Source: Granulicella sp.
GTDB taxonomy: Bacteria; Acidobacteriota; Terriglobia; Terriglobales; Acidobacteriaceae
DNA length: 63,372 nucleotides
Direction: 5' to 3'
Assembly (NCBI GenBank): GCA_027450185.1
Contig: DAIDKF010000015.1
Coordinates: forward strand, 1-63,372
Positions 25,239 through 34,857 of this stretch are shown one piece after another; position 1 is the first letter of the stretch, and each line of letters begins with the position of its first letter. The notes beneath the pieces are model-generated. The model worked only from the letters and a program-made list of their open reading frames with translations. It did not search any database and was not told the origin of the DNA. The position numbers and the translations under genes were made by a program.

Positions 25239-25686
25239 GTGGCCTAAGACGCTGGCACAACTGCTTGAACTCGTTCCACATATCACGCGGCTGGTTCCGA
25301 TGGCCGACCGGTACCTACAGTCCAAGGCGGACCGCAGAGAGGCTTCACGGCGCGCGATGGAACAACTCGTCGATGGGTTGCGATGCGACCTGGCGAACAT
25401 TGCCGACGGTCTGCGCGGAGACATGGGCCAGATAGCCGCAGCGCAGGCAGGGATCTATCATCAACTGAAAGAACAGAGTGACACGCTCGCACGAATTGCT
25501 GCGGATGTGCACGCTACGCGGCTTGCGAACGATGAGATAGAGGCAGGCCTGGCGCGGATCGAGGCGAGGGTGTCGAGGCTCTGGATCACTCTCTTTGCGG
25601 GCGTGGTTCTGGTGGGACTGATTGCCGCGGCGATTCTCACTGTCCTTGCCGTTGTTCACGTCCACCAGTTCCTGCACAGTTCATAG
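25237..25686 (+). CDS. Small coiled-coil protein with C-terminal membrane anchor
   Basis: A 149-residue protein of unknown function. Residues about 25-110 are helical and charged with heptad-like spacing (QLVDGLRCDLANIADGLR, then IEAGLARIEARVSRL), and residues about 115-143 are one strong membrane segment (LWITLFAGVVLVGLIAAA). It thus looks like a tail-anchored coiled coil. No family was recognised. It starts six bases after a TACAAT box within a palindrome and ends eight bases before the start of the hydrolase gene, so they may be co-transcribed. The VKOR gene ends 18 bases upstream. Confidence 0.65.
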   Translation: MWPKTLAQLLELVPHITRLVPMADRYLQSKADRREASRRAMEQLVDGLRCDLANIADGLRGDMGQIAAAQAGIYHQLKEQSDTLARIAADVHATRLANDEIEAGLARIEARVSRLWITLFAGVVLVGLIAAAILTVLAVVHVHQFLHSS

Positions 25687-25693
25687 CGCGACT

Positions 25694-26893
25694 ATGGCTG
25701 AGACGCAGAGCCCTTTCGAGTCGACCCAACGCGGCCTGCGCACCGCGACTGCTGGTTCGCACCGCCTTCGTTATGGCGTGGCCGTAGTGCTGTGCGTGGT
25801 AGCGGCGGCGTTTGCATGGCCATGGGTGCGGGTAAATGTGCAGGCGCTTGCGGTGCTGGATCGTATCGCCGACAGGGCCGTTCCGGTGCCGATCGGCTGG
25901 ATCGCGTCAGGCCCGGTGATGACGTCGGAGATCATGCTGCCACTGGCCAGCGGCAGTGTGCGTGCGCGGCTCTATACGCCAGTGCATCATCCGCATGCGC
26001 CGGCCATCATGGTCATCCATGGGGTGCAGTATCTGGGGATCGACGAACCGCGGCTGGTGGCGTTCGCCGCTGCGATGTCGGCGTGCGGGCTGCGGGTGCT
26101 GACGCCGGAGCTGCCGGACATCAAGGACTACCATGTGGGCGCTCACTCGATTGCCAGCATTGGCGATGCGGCGATGTGGCTGGATCATCAAAATGAGGAT
26201 CGGCCCGTGGGCGTGATGGGCCTTAGCTTTTCGGGCAGCCTGTCGCTGCTGGCCGCCGCGGAGCCGAAGTACGGGCCGGATATTAGATTCGTTGTCGCCG
26301 CGGGCTCTGAGGCCGAGATGTCGCGAGTTGCAAACTATTACATCACCGGCAAGGATCCACGGCCCGATGGCAGCGTCGAGGTTCTTCCGCCGCATGAGTA
26401 CGGAGCGCTGGTGCTGGAGTATACGAACCTGCAGGACTTTGTCCTGGCGCCGGACCTCGACGCGGTGCGGAGAGTGTTGCGGGAACATCTGTACGAGGAC
26501 GTTTCAGCGGAGCGTGCGGCGTTGGCCAAACTCACGCCCACGCAAGCAGCCGAGGCGAAGCTGTTGATGGACACCACATCGCCGATTACGCGACGCGAGC
26601 TGGCGGAGAGCAACGCACTCCACCTCGACGCCATGGCCGGCGTGAGCCCGCAGGGGCATCTGGCGAAGCTGACGGCAGCGGTGTATCTGCTGCATGGTGA
26701 AGCCGACAACGTCATTCCGTCGGCGGAGACTCTGTGGCTGGAGCGCGAGATTCCGCGCCAGGACATGAAGGCGGTGTTGATCTCGCCGGTGATCTCCCAT
26801 CTGGACCTCGGGGACAAGGGGCCGACGTTTGAGGATCAATGGCGGCTGGTGCATTTCTTCGCGGGAATTCTGCGTGCTGCGGAGACACGTTGA
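25694..26893 (+). CDS. Membrane-anchored alpha/beta hydrolase
   Basis: A 399-residue protein with one N-terminal membrane segment (YGVAVVLCVVAAAFAWPW, about residues 27-45) and an alpha/beta hydrolase fold. IMVIHGVQYLG is the oxyanion strand and GLSFSGS the nucleophile elbow, with a serine replacing the second glycine of the usual GxSxG. LLHGEADNVIPSAE carries the acid and ISHLDLGD the probable catalytic His. ATG 25694 is used because it falls just after the preceding stop; a longer frame overlaps that gene. The substrate is unknown. A membrane-tethered esterase or peptidase-like hydrolase is the safest call. Confidence 0.8.
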   Translation: MAETQSPFESTQRGLRTATAGSHRLRYGVAVVLCVVAAAFAWPWVRVNVQALAVLDRIADRAVPVPIGWIASGPVMTSEIMLPLASGSVRARLYTPVHHPHAPAIMVIHGVQYLGIDEPRLVAFAAAMSACGLRVLTPELPDIKDYHVGAHSIASIGDAAMWLDHQNEDRPVGVMGLSFSGSLSLLAAAEPKYGPDIRFVVAAGSEAEMSRVANYYITGKDPRPDGSVEVLPPHEYGALVLEYTNLQDFVLAPDLDAVRRVLREHLYEDVSAERAALAKLTPTQAAEAKLLMDTTSPITRRELAESNALHLDAMAGVSPQGHLAKLTAAVYLLHGEADNVIPSAETLWLEREIPRQDMKAVLISPVISHLDLGDKGPTFEDQWRLVHFFAGILRAAETR

Positions 26894-26934
26894 AGCTGCG
26901 ATGAGGCGCCGAGCGCCATAGAATGATTGCAGCT

Positions 26935-27966
26935 ATGTCGCTGATCACACTTGCCGAGATTGAGGAAGCGCGGGCACGCATTGAACCCGCTACTGTACGC
27001 ACGCCGCTGGTGCGGCTCAACCGCGCGCGCCTGCGCTTGGCAGGGTTCCGGGAACTCGCTGAAACAGCCCCGGCTATTTACCTCAAGGATGAGTCGGCGC
27101 AGCCTATCGGCAGCTTCAAACTGCGCGGAGCGTACAACAAGATCGCGCAGCTTGAAGCGGAGGAGTTGAGACGCGGGGTGATTACGTACTCATCCGGCAA
27201 CCATGCGCAGGGTGTGGCGTATGCGGCACGCGCGCTGGGTGCGAAGGCCGTGATCGTGATGCCAGCGAACTCGCCGCAGATCAAGCGGGATGCAACGCTG
27301 GCGCTGGGCGCGGAGATCGTTATGGTGGGCAACGCGAGCAGCGAACGGCGGGAGAAGGCGGAAGAACTGGCGGCAGCGCATGGGTACACCATGGTGCCAC
27401 CCTATGACGATCCAGCCATCATCGCCGGCCAGGCAACGTGCGGGGTGGAGATCTTCGAACAGCTTCCGGGCGTCGAACTGGTGCTGTCGCCGGTGTCGGG
27501 AGGGGGACTGCTCTCGGGCGTGGCGATCGGGATAAAGCTGGTGGCAGAGGCGACGGGGCGTGCGGCACCGCAGGTGTGGGGCTGCGAGCCGGAGCTTGCG
27601 GCAGATGCGGCTGAGTCCTTTCGCACAGGGAAGCTAACGGAGTGGCCGGCGGCGAAGACCACGCGTACGATCTGCGATGGATTGCGGACGCAGTCGGTGG
27701 GGACGATCAACTTCGAGCACATTGTGCGCTTCGTCGACGGCATCGTGACGGTGAGCGAAGCCGAGATTCGCACCGCCACGCGCATCCTGCTGGAAGCAAC
27801 GACGATCGTCGCCGAGCCATCAGGGGCGATCACGCTGGCGGCCGCGCTCTTTCGCGCACACGAACTGCCGAAGGTGCGCAAGGTGGTCGCGATTGTGTCG
27901 GGAGGCAACATCGATCCGGCACTGCGGCGGGAGCTGGAATCCGAGACTGCCGACATCGTAGAGTAA
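26935..27966 (+). CDS. Threonine/serine dehydratase (PLP-dependent)
   Basis: A 343-residue fold-type II PLP enzyme. The cofactor lysine is Lys62 in GSFKLRGAYNK, SSGNHAQGVA is the substrate loop and SGGGLLSG the phosphate-binding glycine loop. There is no C-terminal ACT regulatory domain, so it resembles the short catabolic threonine dehydratases (TdcB type) and serine racemases more than biosynthetic IlvA. I use ATG 26935 because TAGAAT (26919-26924) sits ten bases upstream and no ribosome site is present; ATG 26923 lies inside that box. Reaction: threonine to 2-oxobutyrate and ammonia, and perhaps serine to pyruvate. uppP follows 23 bases downstream. Confidence 0.88.
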   Translation: MSLITLAEIEEARARIEPATVRTPLVRLNRARLRLAGFRELAETAPAIYLKDESAQPIGSFKLRGAYNKIAQLEAEELRRGVITYSSGNHAQGVAYAARALGAKAVIVMPANSPQIKRDATLALGAEIVMVGNASSERREKAEELAAAHGYTMVPPYDDPAIIAGQATCGVEIFEQLPGVELVLSPVSGGGLLSGVAIGIKLVAEATGRAAPQVWGCEPELAADAAESFRTGKLTEWPAAKTTRTICDGLRTQSVGTINFEHIVRFVDGIVTVSEAEIRTATRILLEATTIVAEPSGAITLAAALFRAHELPKVRKVVAIVSGGNIDPALRRELESETADIVE

Positions 27967-27977
27967 CGTGTGCGGGT

Positions 27978-27983
27978 TAGAAT
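27978..27983 (+). promoter_or_regulatory. TAGAAT -10 box of uppP
   Basis: TAGAAT ends exactly six bases before ATG 27990, with no ribosome site. It lies just after the dehydratase stop and suggests a separate leaderless transcript for uppP. Confidence 0.5.
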
Positions 27984-27989
27984 CGTGCT

Positions 27990-28910
27990 ATGCCTTCTTT
28001 GCTGAAAGTATTGATTCTGGCCGTGGTTCAGGGCCTCGCCGAGCTACTACCCGTGTCCAGCTCCGCGCACGTTGTGGTTGCGGAAAAGTTACTTGGCATG
28101 GATCCGTCCTCGCCGCAGATGACGCTGGTCCTGGTGATGCTGCACACCGGCACGATGTTCTCTGTCATCGTCTACTTCTGGTCCCAGTGGAAGCATGCCT
28201 ACTTTACCACTGCTTATGCATTCAAGCGTTTTGTGGTGCGAGCGGCGTGGGCCACGGTGCTAACGGGTGTGGTCGGCTATCCGATCATTGAGGTCATTGA
28301 GCACACCGCCTTCAAGGGCCACTCCAAGGGCGAGATCGAGATGCTGTTCTCGCGGCTGGATTTAATTGCGCCCGCGCTTTTCGCCGCCGGCATGCTGATT
28401 CTGATTGCGGGCCTTCGGGAACGCTCAACGGCGCAGCACGGCAGGGAGTCAGAGCGCCCTGACTACGAACGATCGATTGTGCTGACCGGAGAGAACGTGA
28501 CGTTTGCGCAGGCCGGATGGATGGGTGCGATTCAAGGCCTGTGTCTGCCCTTCCGCGGCTTCTCGCGGTCAGGTGCGACGATCTCCGTGGGACTGCTCAC
28601 TGGATCAGCCCGCCAACGCGCCGAGCAGTTCAGCTTTGCGCTGGCCGTCGTTCTCACTCCGCTGGCGATAGCACGCGAAGCCGAACGCCTGCTCAAGGCA
28701 TCCCGTGCCGCAGATGTCATTGGGCAACCGATCGATCTGCATGGCAGCGTGATGGCCGCGCTGGTGGGGATGGTGTTCTCGTTTGTCGCAGGGCTGGCTG
28801 CGTTGCGCTGGCTGAGTTCCTGGTTAGAGCATGGCCGGTGGTACCTGTTTGGCATCTACTGCCTTGGAGCCAGCGTCGCTGCCTTCTATCTGCACCATCT
28901 TGGCTACTAG
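27990..28910 (+). CDS. uppP: Undecaprenyl-diphosphatase
   Basis: A 306-residue polytopic membrane enzyme of the BacA/UppP family, which removes a phosphate from undecaprenyl diphosphate to recycle the lipid carrier for peptidoglycan and other envelope glycans. Both family motifs are seen: VVQGLAELLPVSSSAH (Glu18 and the Ser23-25 cluster, with His27) near the N-terminus and GLCLPFRGFSRSGATI with its conserved arginines later. The length and about eight hydrophobic segments match the family. Overproduction is known to give bacitracin resistance in other bacteria. Confidence 0.95.
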   Translation: MPSLLKVLILAVVQGLAELLPVSSSAHVVVAEKLLGMDPSSPQMTLVLVMLHTGTMFSVIVYFWSQWKHAYFTTAYAFKRFVVRAAWATVLTGVVGYPIIEVIEHTAFKGHSKGEIEMLFSRLDLIAPALFAAGMLILIAGLRERSTAQHGRESERPDYERSIVLTGENVTFAQAGWMGAIQGLCLPFRGFSRSGATISVGLLTGSARQRAEQFSFALAVVLTPLAIAREAERLLKASRAADVIGQPIDLHGSVMAALVGMVFSFVAGLAALRWLSSWLEHGRWYLFGIYCLGASVAAFYLHHLGY

Positions 28911-28950
28911 GGCAGTTCCACACATTGTGAGCCAACGAGTCGGGCCGGGT

Positions 28951-29427
28951 TTAGTTTGCCGCCAGCGCGTCTCGGTGGCTTTTGACGAAGTTGTGCGAGG
29001 CGACGACGTGGGACTGCTGCTCGGCGAGCAACTCGCGAATGGGCAGAGGGAGCTCATGCTTCAGCGCTTTGCGGTAGGCGTTGACGGCTTCGTCTTCCCC
29101 AGACTCGGCGGTCTCGAGCAGGGCGTGATCGCCACCACCAAACTTGACTTTGAGGTCGCCCCAAGCGCGGCGGATGGTGCCGGAGATGGTGCCCGGCTCT
29201 TTGACGTCGGCCATGCCCGCGCGGTGCAACTCGGCCTCGATGTCGGCGCGGAAGCTGGCGCGCTTCAGACTTTCAGCAAGGAAGTAGCGCTTGAGGCTCA
29301 GGTCCTTGATGTGTTCGCCGATGTCGGCAAAGCCGTGCTGGCCATCTTCGAGCGCGCGGATGAGGTCAAGCAGTACGACCTCCATCTGCTGGTTCCTGGT
29401 CGATCCGTCCAATGTATTCACTGACAT
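28951..29427 (-). CDS. PA2169-type four-helix-bundle protein (DUF2383)
   Basis: A 158-residue, all-helical acidic protein like the PA2169/DUF2383 family of ferritin-like four-helix bundles. Visible pattern: LLDLIRALEDGQHGFADI, YFLAESLKRASFRADIEAEL, GGDHALLETAESGEDEAVNAY and a C-terminal LAEQQSHVVASHNFVKSHRD helix. AGGAGG six bases before ATG 29427 fixes the start. Homologues are often stress-induced and their function is unclear. It is convergent with uppP and divergent from ftsK. Confidence 0.82.
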   Translation of the reverse strand: MSVNTLDGSTRNQQMEVVLLDLIRALEDGQHGFADIGEHIKDLSLKRYFLAESLKRASFRADIEAELHRAGMADVKEPGTISGTIRRAWGDLKVKFGGGDHALLETAESGEDEAVNAYRKALKHELPLPIRELLAEQQSHVVASHNFVKSHRDALAAN

Positions 29428-29822
29428 AAGATTCCTCCTGCGAATAACGATTTGTCTGTACTGAGGCGAGGTTCGACGATTGGATGCGATTCTGGTTCGT
29501 CGACGGCAAGTGGGAGAGATCACTGAAATTCTGCTTCCTGCACCCTTCTTCTCCAAGCCTGGCGCCGTGTGCGCAAGCCTATTCCTTAAAGTAGATGCGC
29601 AAAGCGGCTGTCTGCGTTGACTGAGGCGGTGAAGGGGGGAAATAGACGGTTTGGAGGGCGAATGCGGAGGACGTCACCACTCTGGTTCCACCCTGCGAGG
29701 AGCGGCACCGCGCTGCGGGCTATGGAACAATGAAATTGCTCTGGTTGTTCGGTCTATGGCAGCAAAACGCCCGCGAGGCACGACCCGCAGGCGATTCGCT
29801 CGACCGCGCCCGTACGTCCCTT
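29428..29822. other. Divergent intergenic region before ftsK
   Basis: About 395 bases between the PA2169-type gene (leftward) and ftsK (rightward), which should hold both promoters. A TTGACT near 29617 could be a -35 box for rightward transcription, but no good -10 is seen. A small arginine-rich frame (MAAKRPRG..., 29757-29875) overlaps the ftsK 5' end and shows no family features. Confidence 0.4.
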
Positions 29823-32558
29823 ATGAAGCCCCAGAGATTAATGTACTCGCCAACTCGGAGCCGACGCGTGAATGAGATGCTCGGTCTGATTGTGCTGGTC
29901 GCCGCCGGCCTGCTTCTCCTTGCCCTGATCAGCTATACACCGTCGGACCCGTCGTTCAACACCGTTGCGGGCGGAGCGGGAGCGCGTCCTGCGCACAACT
30001 GGACAGGGATGGTGGGAGCCTATAGCGCCGATCTGCTGCTACAGACTTTGGGGATTGCGATCTTCTTTGTGCCGCTGGAGCTGCTGCGCATTGGCGCGGC
30101 GTGGATGCGGTCGCGACGAGCGGGGTCGACTGCTGCGAAGGTCGCTGGGATGATGGTGTGGCTCATCTTTGCTCCGGCGGCGATCGCGCTGCTGCCGGGC
30201 CACGCACTGTGGCGGAATGCTTTGCCGATCGCGGGCATTGAGGGAACGCTTCTGGCAAGCGGCCTGATCCACTATGTGAACTATCCCGGCGCGGTGATTG
30301 TGTGCGCGCTGATGGTGGCACTCTCGCTGTACCTGACGACGACGTTCCTGCTGGCGACAGCGCATGCGTGGTTCACGCTGCACTTCGGGTTTGTACGCAG
30401 GATGAGCGACCGCTATGCGGCATGGAAGAGTCGCCGTGAGGGTGGATCGACAGACGAGATCGATGAGAGGTTTGTGTCGAGACGCGAGATAGCGGCTGTC
30501 AAGGCGCGCAGGCAGGAAGAGACGTCAGGCGAAGGCGCAGAGGCACGCAATAACTCGCTGCTCTCCAGCTTCCTGGGGTGGTTCGGAAGGCGGAAGCGTG
30601 CGCACGAGGATGAAGAGCATACGAGCGTGAGCGAGGCATCCGGCCAGAGTGAAGAGGCGGCGTCAGTGTGGCAGACGATGCCGCGCACACAGGTGGATGC
30701 TGCACCGGTGACGGGGCTGCACATTGCGACGGCAGCGGCAGCGCCGTTTGCTGCGCAGTTGGCGGCGGCCGCGGCACCATTGGGCAGTGCGGCGGGCGAA
30801 CAAGCGTTGCCGTTTGCGGATGGAAGCGGGCAGGCGAGCGCGGAGTCAGCGGACGATGGGTGGCTGGATGCGCCGGAGCGCCGCACGCCGGAGCCGATTC
30901 TGTCGATGCACAAGGCTTCGGATGTTGCGCTGCCGGAACCACCGCCTGCGCGGCTTCCGTCAGCGCGGCCGATGCAGGCTGCGGAGCTTCCGCCGATGCC
31001 TTCGCCGATGCAGGATATTGCGGCGCAGAACATTGCGTTTGGCAAGCGCGCCGATGCGGACCTTAGGGCTGTAGCGATTACGCCGAAGTCGGTGCGCGGA
31101 TATAAGCTGCCGCCGAGTTCGCTGCTCTATCGCTCCGAGGAGCATGCGCAGGTGCGAGAGAGTGAGCTGCGCGAAGAGGCGCGCGTGCTGGTGCAGAAGT
31201 GCGCGGAGTTTGGCGTGGATGGGAACGTCGAACAGATTAATCCGGGGCCAGTGGTGACGACCTTCGAGTTTCGTCCGGATGCGGGAGTGAAGTACTCGCG
31301 CGTGACGGGGCTGGCGGATGATTTGTGCCTGGCGATGGCGGCGGAGTCGATTCTGATTGAGCGCATGCCGGGCAAATCCACGGTGGGCATCCAGGTGCCG
31401 AACCACAAGCGTGAGACGATCTGGCTGCGCGATGTGGTGGAGTGTGAGAACTTTGCGCAGAGCAAGAGCAAGCTGGCGGTGGCGCTGGGAAAGGACATCA
31501 GTGGACGGATTGTGATTGGCGACCTGGCGAGCATGCCGCATGTGCTGATCGCCGGCTCGACGGGCTCAGGTAAATCGGTGGCGATCAATGCGATGATCAT
31601 GAGCGTGCTGTATAAGTCGACGCCGGAACAGGTGCGCATGATCCTGGTCGATCCGAAGCGTGTGGAACTGGGAATGTACGAGGGGATTCCGCATCTGTTC
31701 ACGCCGATCATTACGGAGGCGAAGCTGGCGGCCAATGCGCTGCGCAATGCGGTGCGCGAGATGGAGCGGAGACTGAAGCTGCTGGCCGCGAATCACGTGC
31801 GCAATATCGACCAGTTCAACAAACTGTTTGAGCATGGCAGCGAGTATTTATTTGAGGACGTAAACCAGGAGCCGCTGCCGTACATCATGATCATCATCGA
31901 TGAGCTGGCGGATTTGATGATGCTGGATCGGGCCAACGTGGAAGAGGCGATAACACGGTTAGCGCAGATGGCGCGAGCGGTGGGGATTCACCTGGTGCTT
32001 GCGACACAGCGGCCGTCGGTGGATGTGATCACGGGGTTGATCAAGGCCAACGTGCCGACGCGCATGAGCTTCCGGCTGGCGACCAAGGTTGACTCGCGCA
32101 CCATCATCGATTCAAATGGCGCAGAGAGCCTGTTGGGACGCGGCGATATGCTGTTTCTGCCGCCGGGGACGTCGCGACTGCAACGAGTTCACGCGCCGTT
32201 TGTGACCGAGAAGGAGATCTCGGCGGTCACCGAATTCTGGAAGGCGCAGGGCGAGGCGGAGTATGTGCATGGGTTCCTGGAAGGGCCCAAAGAGGAGAAG
32301 AGCAACGAGGGTGGAAACGCGACGGATGGCGACGAAAACGATGCGCTGTTCGATGATGCGGTACGGCTGGTCTTCGAGTTCGGGAAGGCTTCAACGTCGT
32401 TGCTACAGCGGCGGCTGCGGATTGGTTATGGACGCGCCGCGCACCTGATCGACATGATGGAACGCGATGGGTTGGTGGGGCCAGCGGACGGGTCAAAGCC
32501 ACGCGAGATCCTTAAGGCTCCGGGATATTTTGCCGAGATCGACGCAGCGATGAAGTAG
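29823..32558 (+). CDS. ftsK: DNA translocase FtsK
   Basis: A 911-residue septal DNA pump that moves chromosome ends through the closing septum and activates XerCD. About four N-terminal membrane segments (for example LIVLVAAGLLLLALISYT) are followed by a long low-complexity linker (about residues 215-420), then the alpha/beta RecA-like motor with Walker A GSTGSGKS at residues 578-585 and Walker B YIMIIIDELADLM, and a C-terminal gamma winged helix (LLQRRLRIGYGRAAHLID) that reads KOPS sites. I chose ATG 29823 because the protein from there (MKPQRLMYSPTRSRRVNE) matches the usual short cytoplasmic N-terminus; ATG 29730 adds 31 residues and is possible. Confidence 0.95.
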   Translation: MKPQRLMYSPTRSRRVNEMLGLIVLVAAGLLLLALISYTPSDPSFNTVAGGAGARPAHNWTGMVGAYSADLLLQTLGIAIFFVPLELLRIGAAWMRSRRAGSTAAKVAGMMVWLIFAPAAIALLPGHALWRNALPIAGIEGTLLASGLIHYVNYPGAVIVCALMVALSLYLTTTFLLATAHAWFTLHFGFVRRMSDRYAAWKSRREGGSTDEIDERFVSRREIAAVKARRQEETSGEGAEARNNSLLSSFLGWFGRRKRAHEDEEHTSVSEASGQSEEAASVWQTMPRTQVDAAPVTGLHIATAAAAPFAAQLAAAAAPLGSAAGEQALPFADGSGQASAESADDGWLDAPERRTPEPILSMHKASDVALPEPPPARLPSARPMQAAELPPMPSPMQDIAAQNIAFGKRADADLRAVAITPKSVRGYKLPPSSLLYRSEEHAQVRESELREEARVLVQKCAEFGVDGNVEQINPGPVVTTFEFRPDAGVKYSRVTGLADDLCLAMAAESILIERMPGKSTVGIQVPNHKRETIWLRDVVECENFAQSKSKLAVALGKDISGRIVIGDLASMPHVLIAGSTGSGKSVAINAMIMSVLYKSTPEQVRMILVDPKRVELGMYEGIPHLFTPIITEAKLAANALRNAVREMERRLKLLAANHVRNIDQFNKLFEHGSEYLFEDVNQEPLPYIMIIIDELADLMMLDRANVEEAITRLAQMARAVGIHLVLATQRPSVDVITGLIKANVPTRMSFRLATKVDSRTIIDSNGAESLLGRGDMLFLPPGTSRLQRVHAPFVTEKEISAVTEFWKAQGEAEYVHGFLEGPKEEKSNEGGNATDGDENDALFDDAVRLVFEFGKASTSLLQRRLRIGYGRAAHLIDMMERDGLVGPADGSKPREILKAPGYFAEIDAAMK

Positions 32559-32570
32559 TGCGTGCAGGGA

Positions 32571-33380
32571 TTACGGAGTGGTCCTGGGGCGGCGCAACCA
32601 GTGCAGAACGTCGGCGCGGACGTGCTCGTAGCTGGGTTCACCTTCGGGGTAGAGCTTTATGGTGCCGTGTGATTTGGTGGTGTAGTAGTTGAGGGCAAAG
32701 TCCTTGATGGCCGGTAGAGTGGCGGAGTCAGCGCCGATGAGGACGTTGGGGTTCCGGGTGAGGGCTCGGCGGGCTGCCTCGGCGGACTCAAGCGAGATGT
32801 ACTCGCGGACCCGGCCGCCGGGATCGAAGTATTCGAAGTTGTAGCGGGTGAGGGAGCGGCCGACGGGCTCATAATATTCACGCACGATCCAGTGCTCGCC
32901 GCGCATGTCGAAGGAGTCGATGATGTCGCTCTCGCGGGCACTGATGCCCGGCGCGCCACGCTTGCGGGCTTCGCGGAGAACAGTTCGCTCGCGATCGAAC
33001 TCGTTCCAGCGCCTAAGGGCAGCCTCGACGATGACCAGATTTTTGTGGGCCAACCAGAACTCCGGCTGGTTGGCTACGACGGCGCGATATTGCAACTCGG
33101 CGGCCTCATACTCGTGCAGGCCGAGTTCGGCGTCGCCGATGCCCTCTTCGGCGTCGATGTTGCCGGGATGGGTCTTGACGTAGGCGGAGAAGAGATCCTC
33201 GGCGCGATGATAGTGCCTGGCTGCGAGTTCCTTGCGCGCTGCGAGAATCTCCGGCGGCACGGGGGTTTGCGCACATAGGAACCGCGGGGATGCGAGCACG
33301 ACGGCTGCCAGAAGGAGCGTGTTGCGTGCAATGGTCTCGCGATTCTGTGTGATGGCTCTGTTGCGAGTGGAGCGTTTCAA
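32571..33380 (-). CDS. Secreted TPR-like protein
   Basis: A protein of about 269 residues with a signal peptide (TLLLAAVVLASPRFLCAQ) and one or two tetratricopeptide-like helix pairs at about residues 50-120 (ARHYHRAEDLFSAYV, then GIGDAELGLHEYEAAELQYR). The second half (VREYYEPVGRSLTRYNFEYF, then IKDFALNYYTTK) has no recognisable family. The start is uncertain: TTG 33380 lies just after the upstream stop and follows AGGTAGAAAGC. The open frame extends to 33467, overlapping the upstream gene. It is convergent with ftsK and follows the DUF3999 gene five bases downstream, probably as a two-gene operon. Confidence 0.75.
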   Translation of the reverse strand: MKRSTRNRAITQNRETIARNTLLLAAVVLASPRFLCAQTPVPPEILAARKELAARHYHRAEDLFSAYVKTHPGNIDAEEGIGDAELGLHEYEAAELQYRAVVANQPEFWLAHKNLVIVEAALRRWNEFDRERTVLREARKRGAPGISARESDIIDSFDMRGEHWIVREYYEPVGRSLTRYNFEYFDPGGRVREYISLESAEAARRALTRNPNVLIGADSATLPAIKDFALNYYTTKSHGTIKLYPEGEPSYEHVRADVLHWLRRPRTTP

Positions 33381-33385
33381 GCTTT

Positions 33386-34723
33386 CTACCTGTGCCTTCC
33401 TCGGCGTTTGGTGTGGCGGGTTGCAAAGGCCCCGATGACGGCCAGTGCTGCGAGCAGCCCCACCCAAAGCTGCTCTGGATTACGCTCCTTATAGGTTAAC
33501 GCCGCATTGCGCCGGAGATAGTGCGGATTGAACTGCTCCAGCCCCAGCGTTGCAACAAGAGGCCTGGGGGGTAATGCGGCGAGATGGCTCAGGTCATAGA
33601 CGGATGCGCGCAGACTATCGTCACCATAGGCGAGAGTGTAGGTGGATCCGGTGGCGGCCTCGAAGCAGAGAGTTCGCTGGCGCATCTGAAGCTGAACGGC
33701 CTTGAAGGGAAGAGGCGGATCGGTGGCGTTGTCGATCTCGATGCGGATGGTCGCGGGAGAGTGCAGGTTGGACGCGATGACGGCGGGGATCGACAGATTC
33801 GCAGCGTGAATCGCGGGATCTCCGCTGGGGCTTGCCGCGCGAGTGACACGCCAGATCTGGCCGTCGATACCCTCGCGAGGCTGCGGCCGACTGCGCGAAT
33901 CGCTCTCCGCCTGGATGGAGACGTTGCGCAGAAGATCCGGGGGATAGGCAGGGTCGAGGAGGAAGTGTACGCGCTCGATGGGGACGTGGGCAGGTACGTC
34001 GAGTTGTGCCAGTGATGTGCTTCCACTCTGGATGATGCCGCGGGTCGAGGCTACGACGGTGTAGAGGGTCTGCGCCTCGCGACTGGCGGGAACGGCGGCA
34101 CCGTGAACGATGGCTGTAGAGAGATGCGGGAAGCGGCCGCCGTCGATGCGATGAAGGTGCAGTTCGACGTGGAGTTGGGGGAAGGTGGACTCCTGCAATG
34201 CGAGCGAGGTGGAGCGTGCGAGGTGCTGCCGGGTGAGGTCGAAGAGGGTGAAGGTTCCGAGCGGATGGGACGGAGTGGCTGGTCCGTTGGAGCCGGAGAC
34301 GCTGGCCGTGGCGATGAAGTTCTGTGCAGCGAGTTGGAGATCGACGAGGGTATAGGCGCGAGGTGGCATGGCGAGATCGAAGGCGAGAGCGCCGTTGCGC
34401 AGGCTGAGGTTGTGCAGGGTCGCTGTGGTGGCGTCGGTGGGTTGGGCTTCGCTGTAGTTGACGACGAAGGGGACCTCCTGTTGCTGACCGGAGGCTGTGT
34501 TGCGGAAGACGCGGAGGTCGTCGGCGGAGGCGCTGGCGGAGTGCGCGTAGACGCTGGCGTCGAGCACGGCGCAGGCGATGCCCGAGGCGTTTGGGGGCAG
34601 AGCCAGAGGCCGCTCGTAACGAAGGTACTGCGGATAAGCCGGAGCCGCCGGGGCGGAGTCGGATAGGTGGAGGCTCCCGGCCTGCCAAAGGAACGCCGTC
34701 AACAATGCGAGGGCGACCTTCAC
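33386..34723 (-). CDS. DUF3999 family membrane-anchored protein
   Basis: A 445-residue protein with an N-terminal signal peptide and one C-terminal membrane segment (LWVGLLAALAVIGAFA) before a basic tail. The domain opens with YLRYERPLALP and continues with ACAVLDASVYAHSASASADDLRVF, the pattern of DUF3999 proteins, which are predicted periplasmic beta-rich proteins tethered to the inner membrane. The GTG start at 34723 has GAGGA seven bases upstream. Members often sit beside DUF2339 proteins; here the partner is a TPR-like secreted protein. The function is unknown. Confidence 0.82.
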   Translation of the reverse strand: MKVALALLTAFLWQAGSLHLSDSAPAAPAYPQYLRYERPLALPPNASGIACAVLDASVYAHSASASADDLRVFRNTASGQQQEVPFVVNYSEAQPTDATTATLHNLSLRNGALAFDLAMPPRAYTLVDLQLAAQNFIATASVSGSNGPATPSHPLGTFTLFDLTRQHLARSTSLALQESTFPQLHVELHLHRIDGGRFPHLSTAIVHGAAVPASREAQTLYTVVASTRGIIQSGSTSLAQLDVPAHVPIERVHFLLDPAYPPDLLRNVSIQAESDSRSRPQPREGIDGQIWRVTRAASPSGDPAIHAANLSIPAVIASNLHSPATIRIEIDNATDPPLPFKAVQLQMRQRTLCFEAATGSTYTLAYGDDSLRASVYDLSHLAALPPRPLVATLGLEQFNPHYLRRNAALTYKERNPEQLWVGLLAALAVIGAFATRHTKRRGRHR

Positions 34724-34857
34724 GTTCGGTCCTCGTTGCGGAGATCAGCGTTGGAGATGGCCGGAGGGATGCGCTTCCTCATGGCCTAACTTTACCCTTT
34801 CAGGTGAGAGAGTGCCCATCAATTTGTATGCACCCCGCGATGGGGATGGTGCATCCG

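Noticed and set aside
29757..29875. Small arginine-rich ORF MAAKRPRG...
   Set aside because: It overlaps the ftsK 5' region in another frame, has no ribosome site and no recognisable features.
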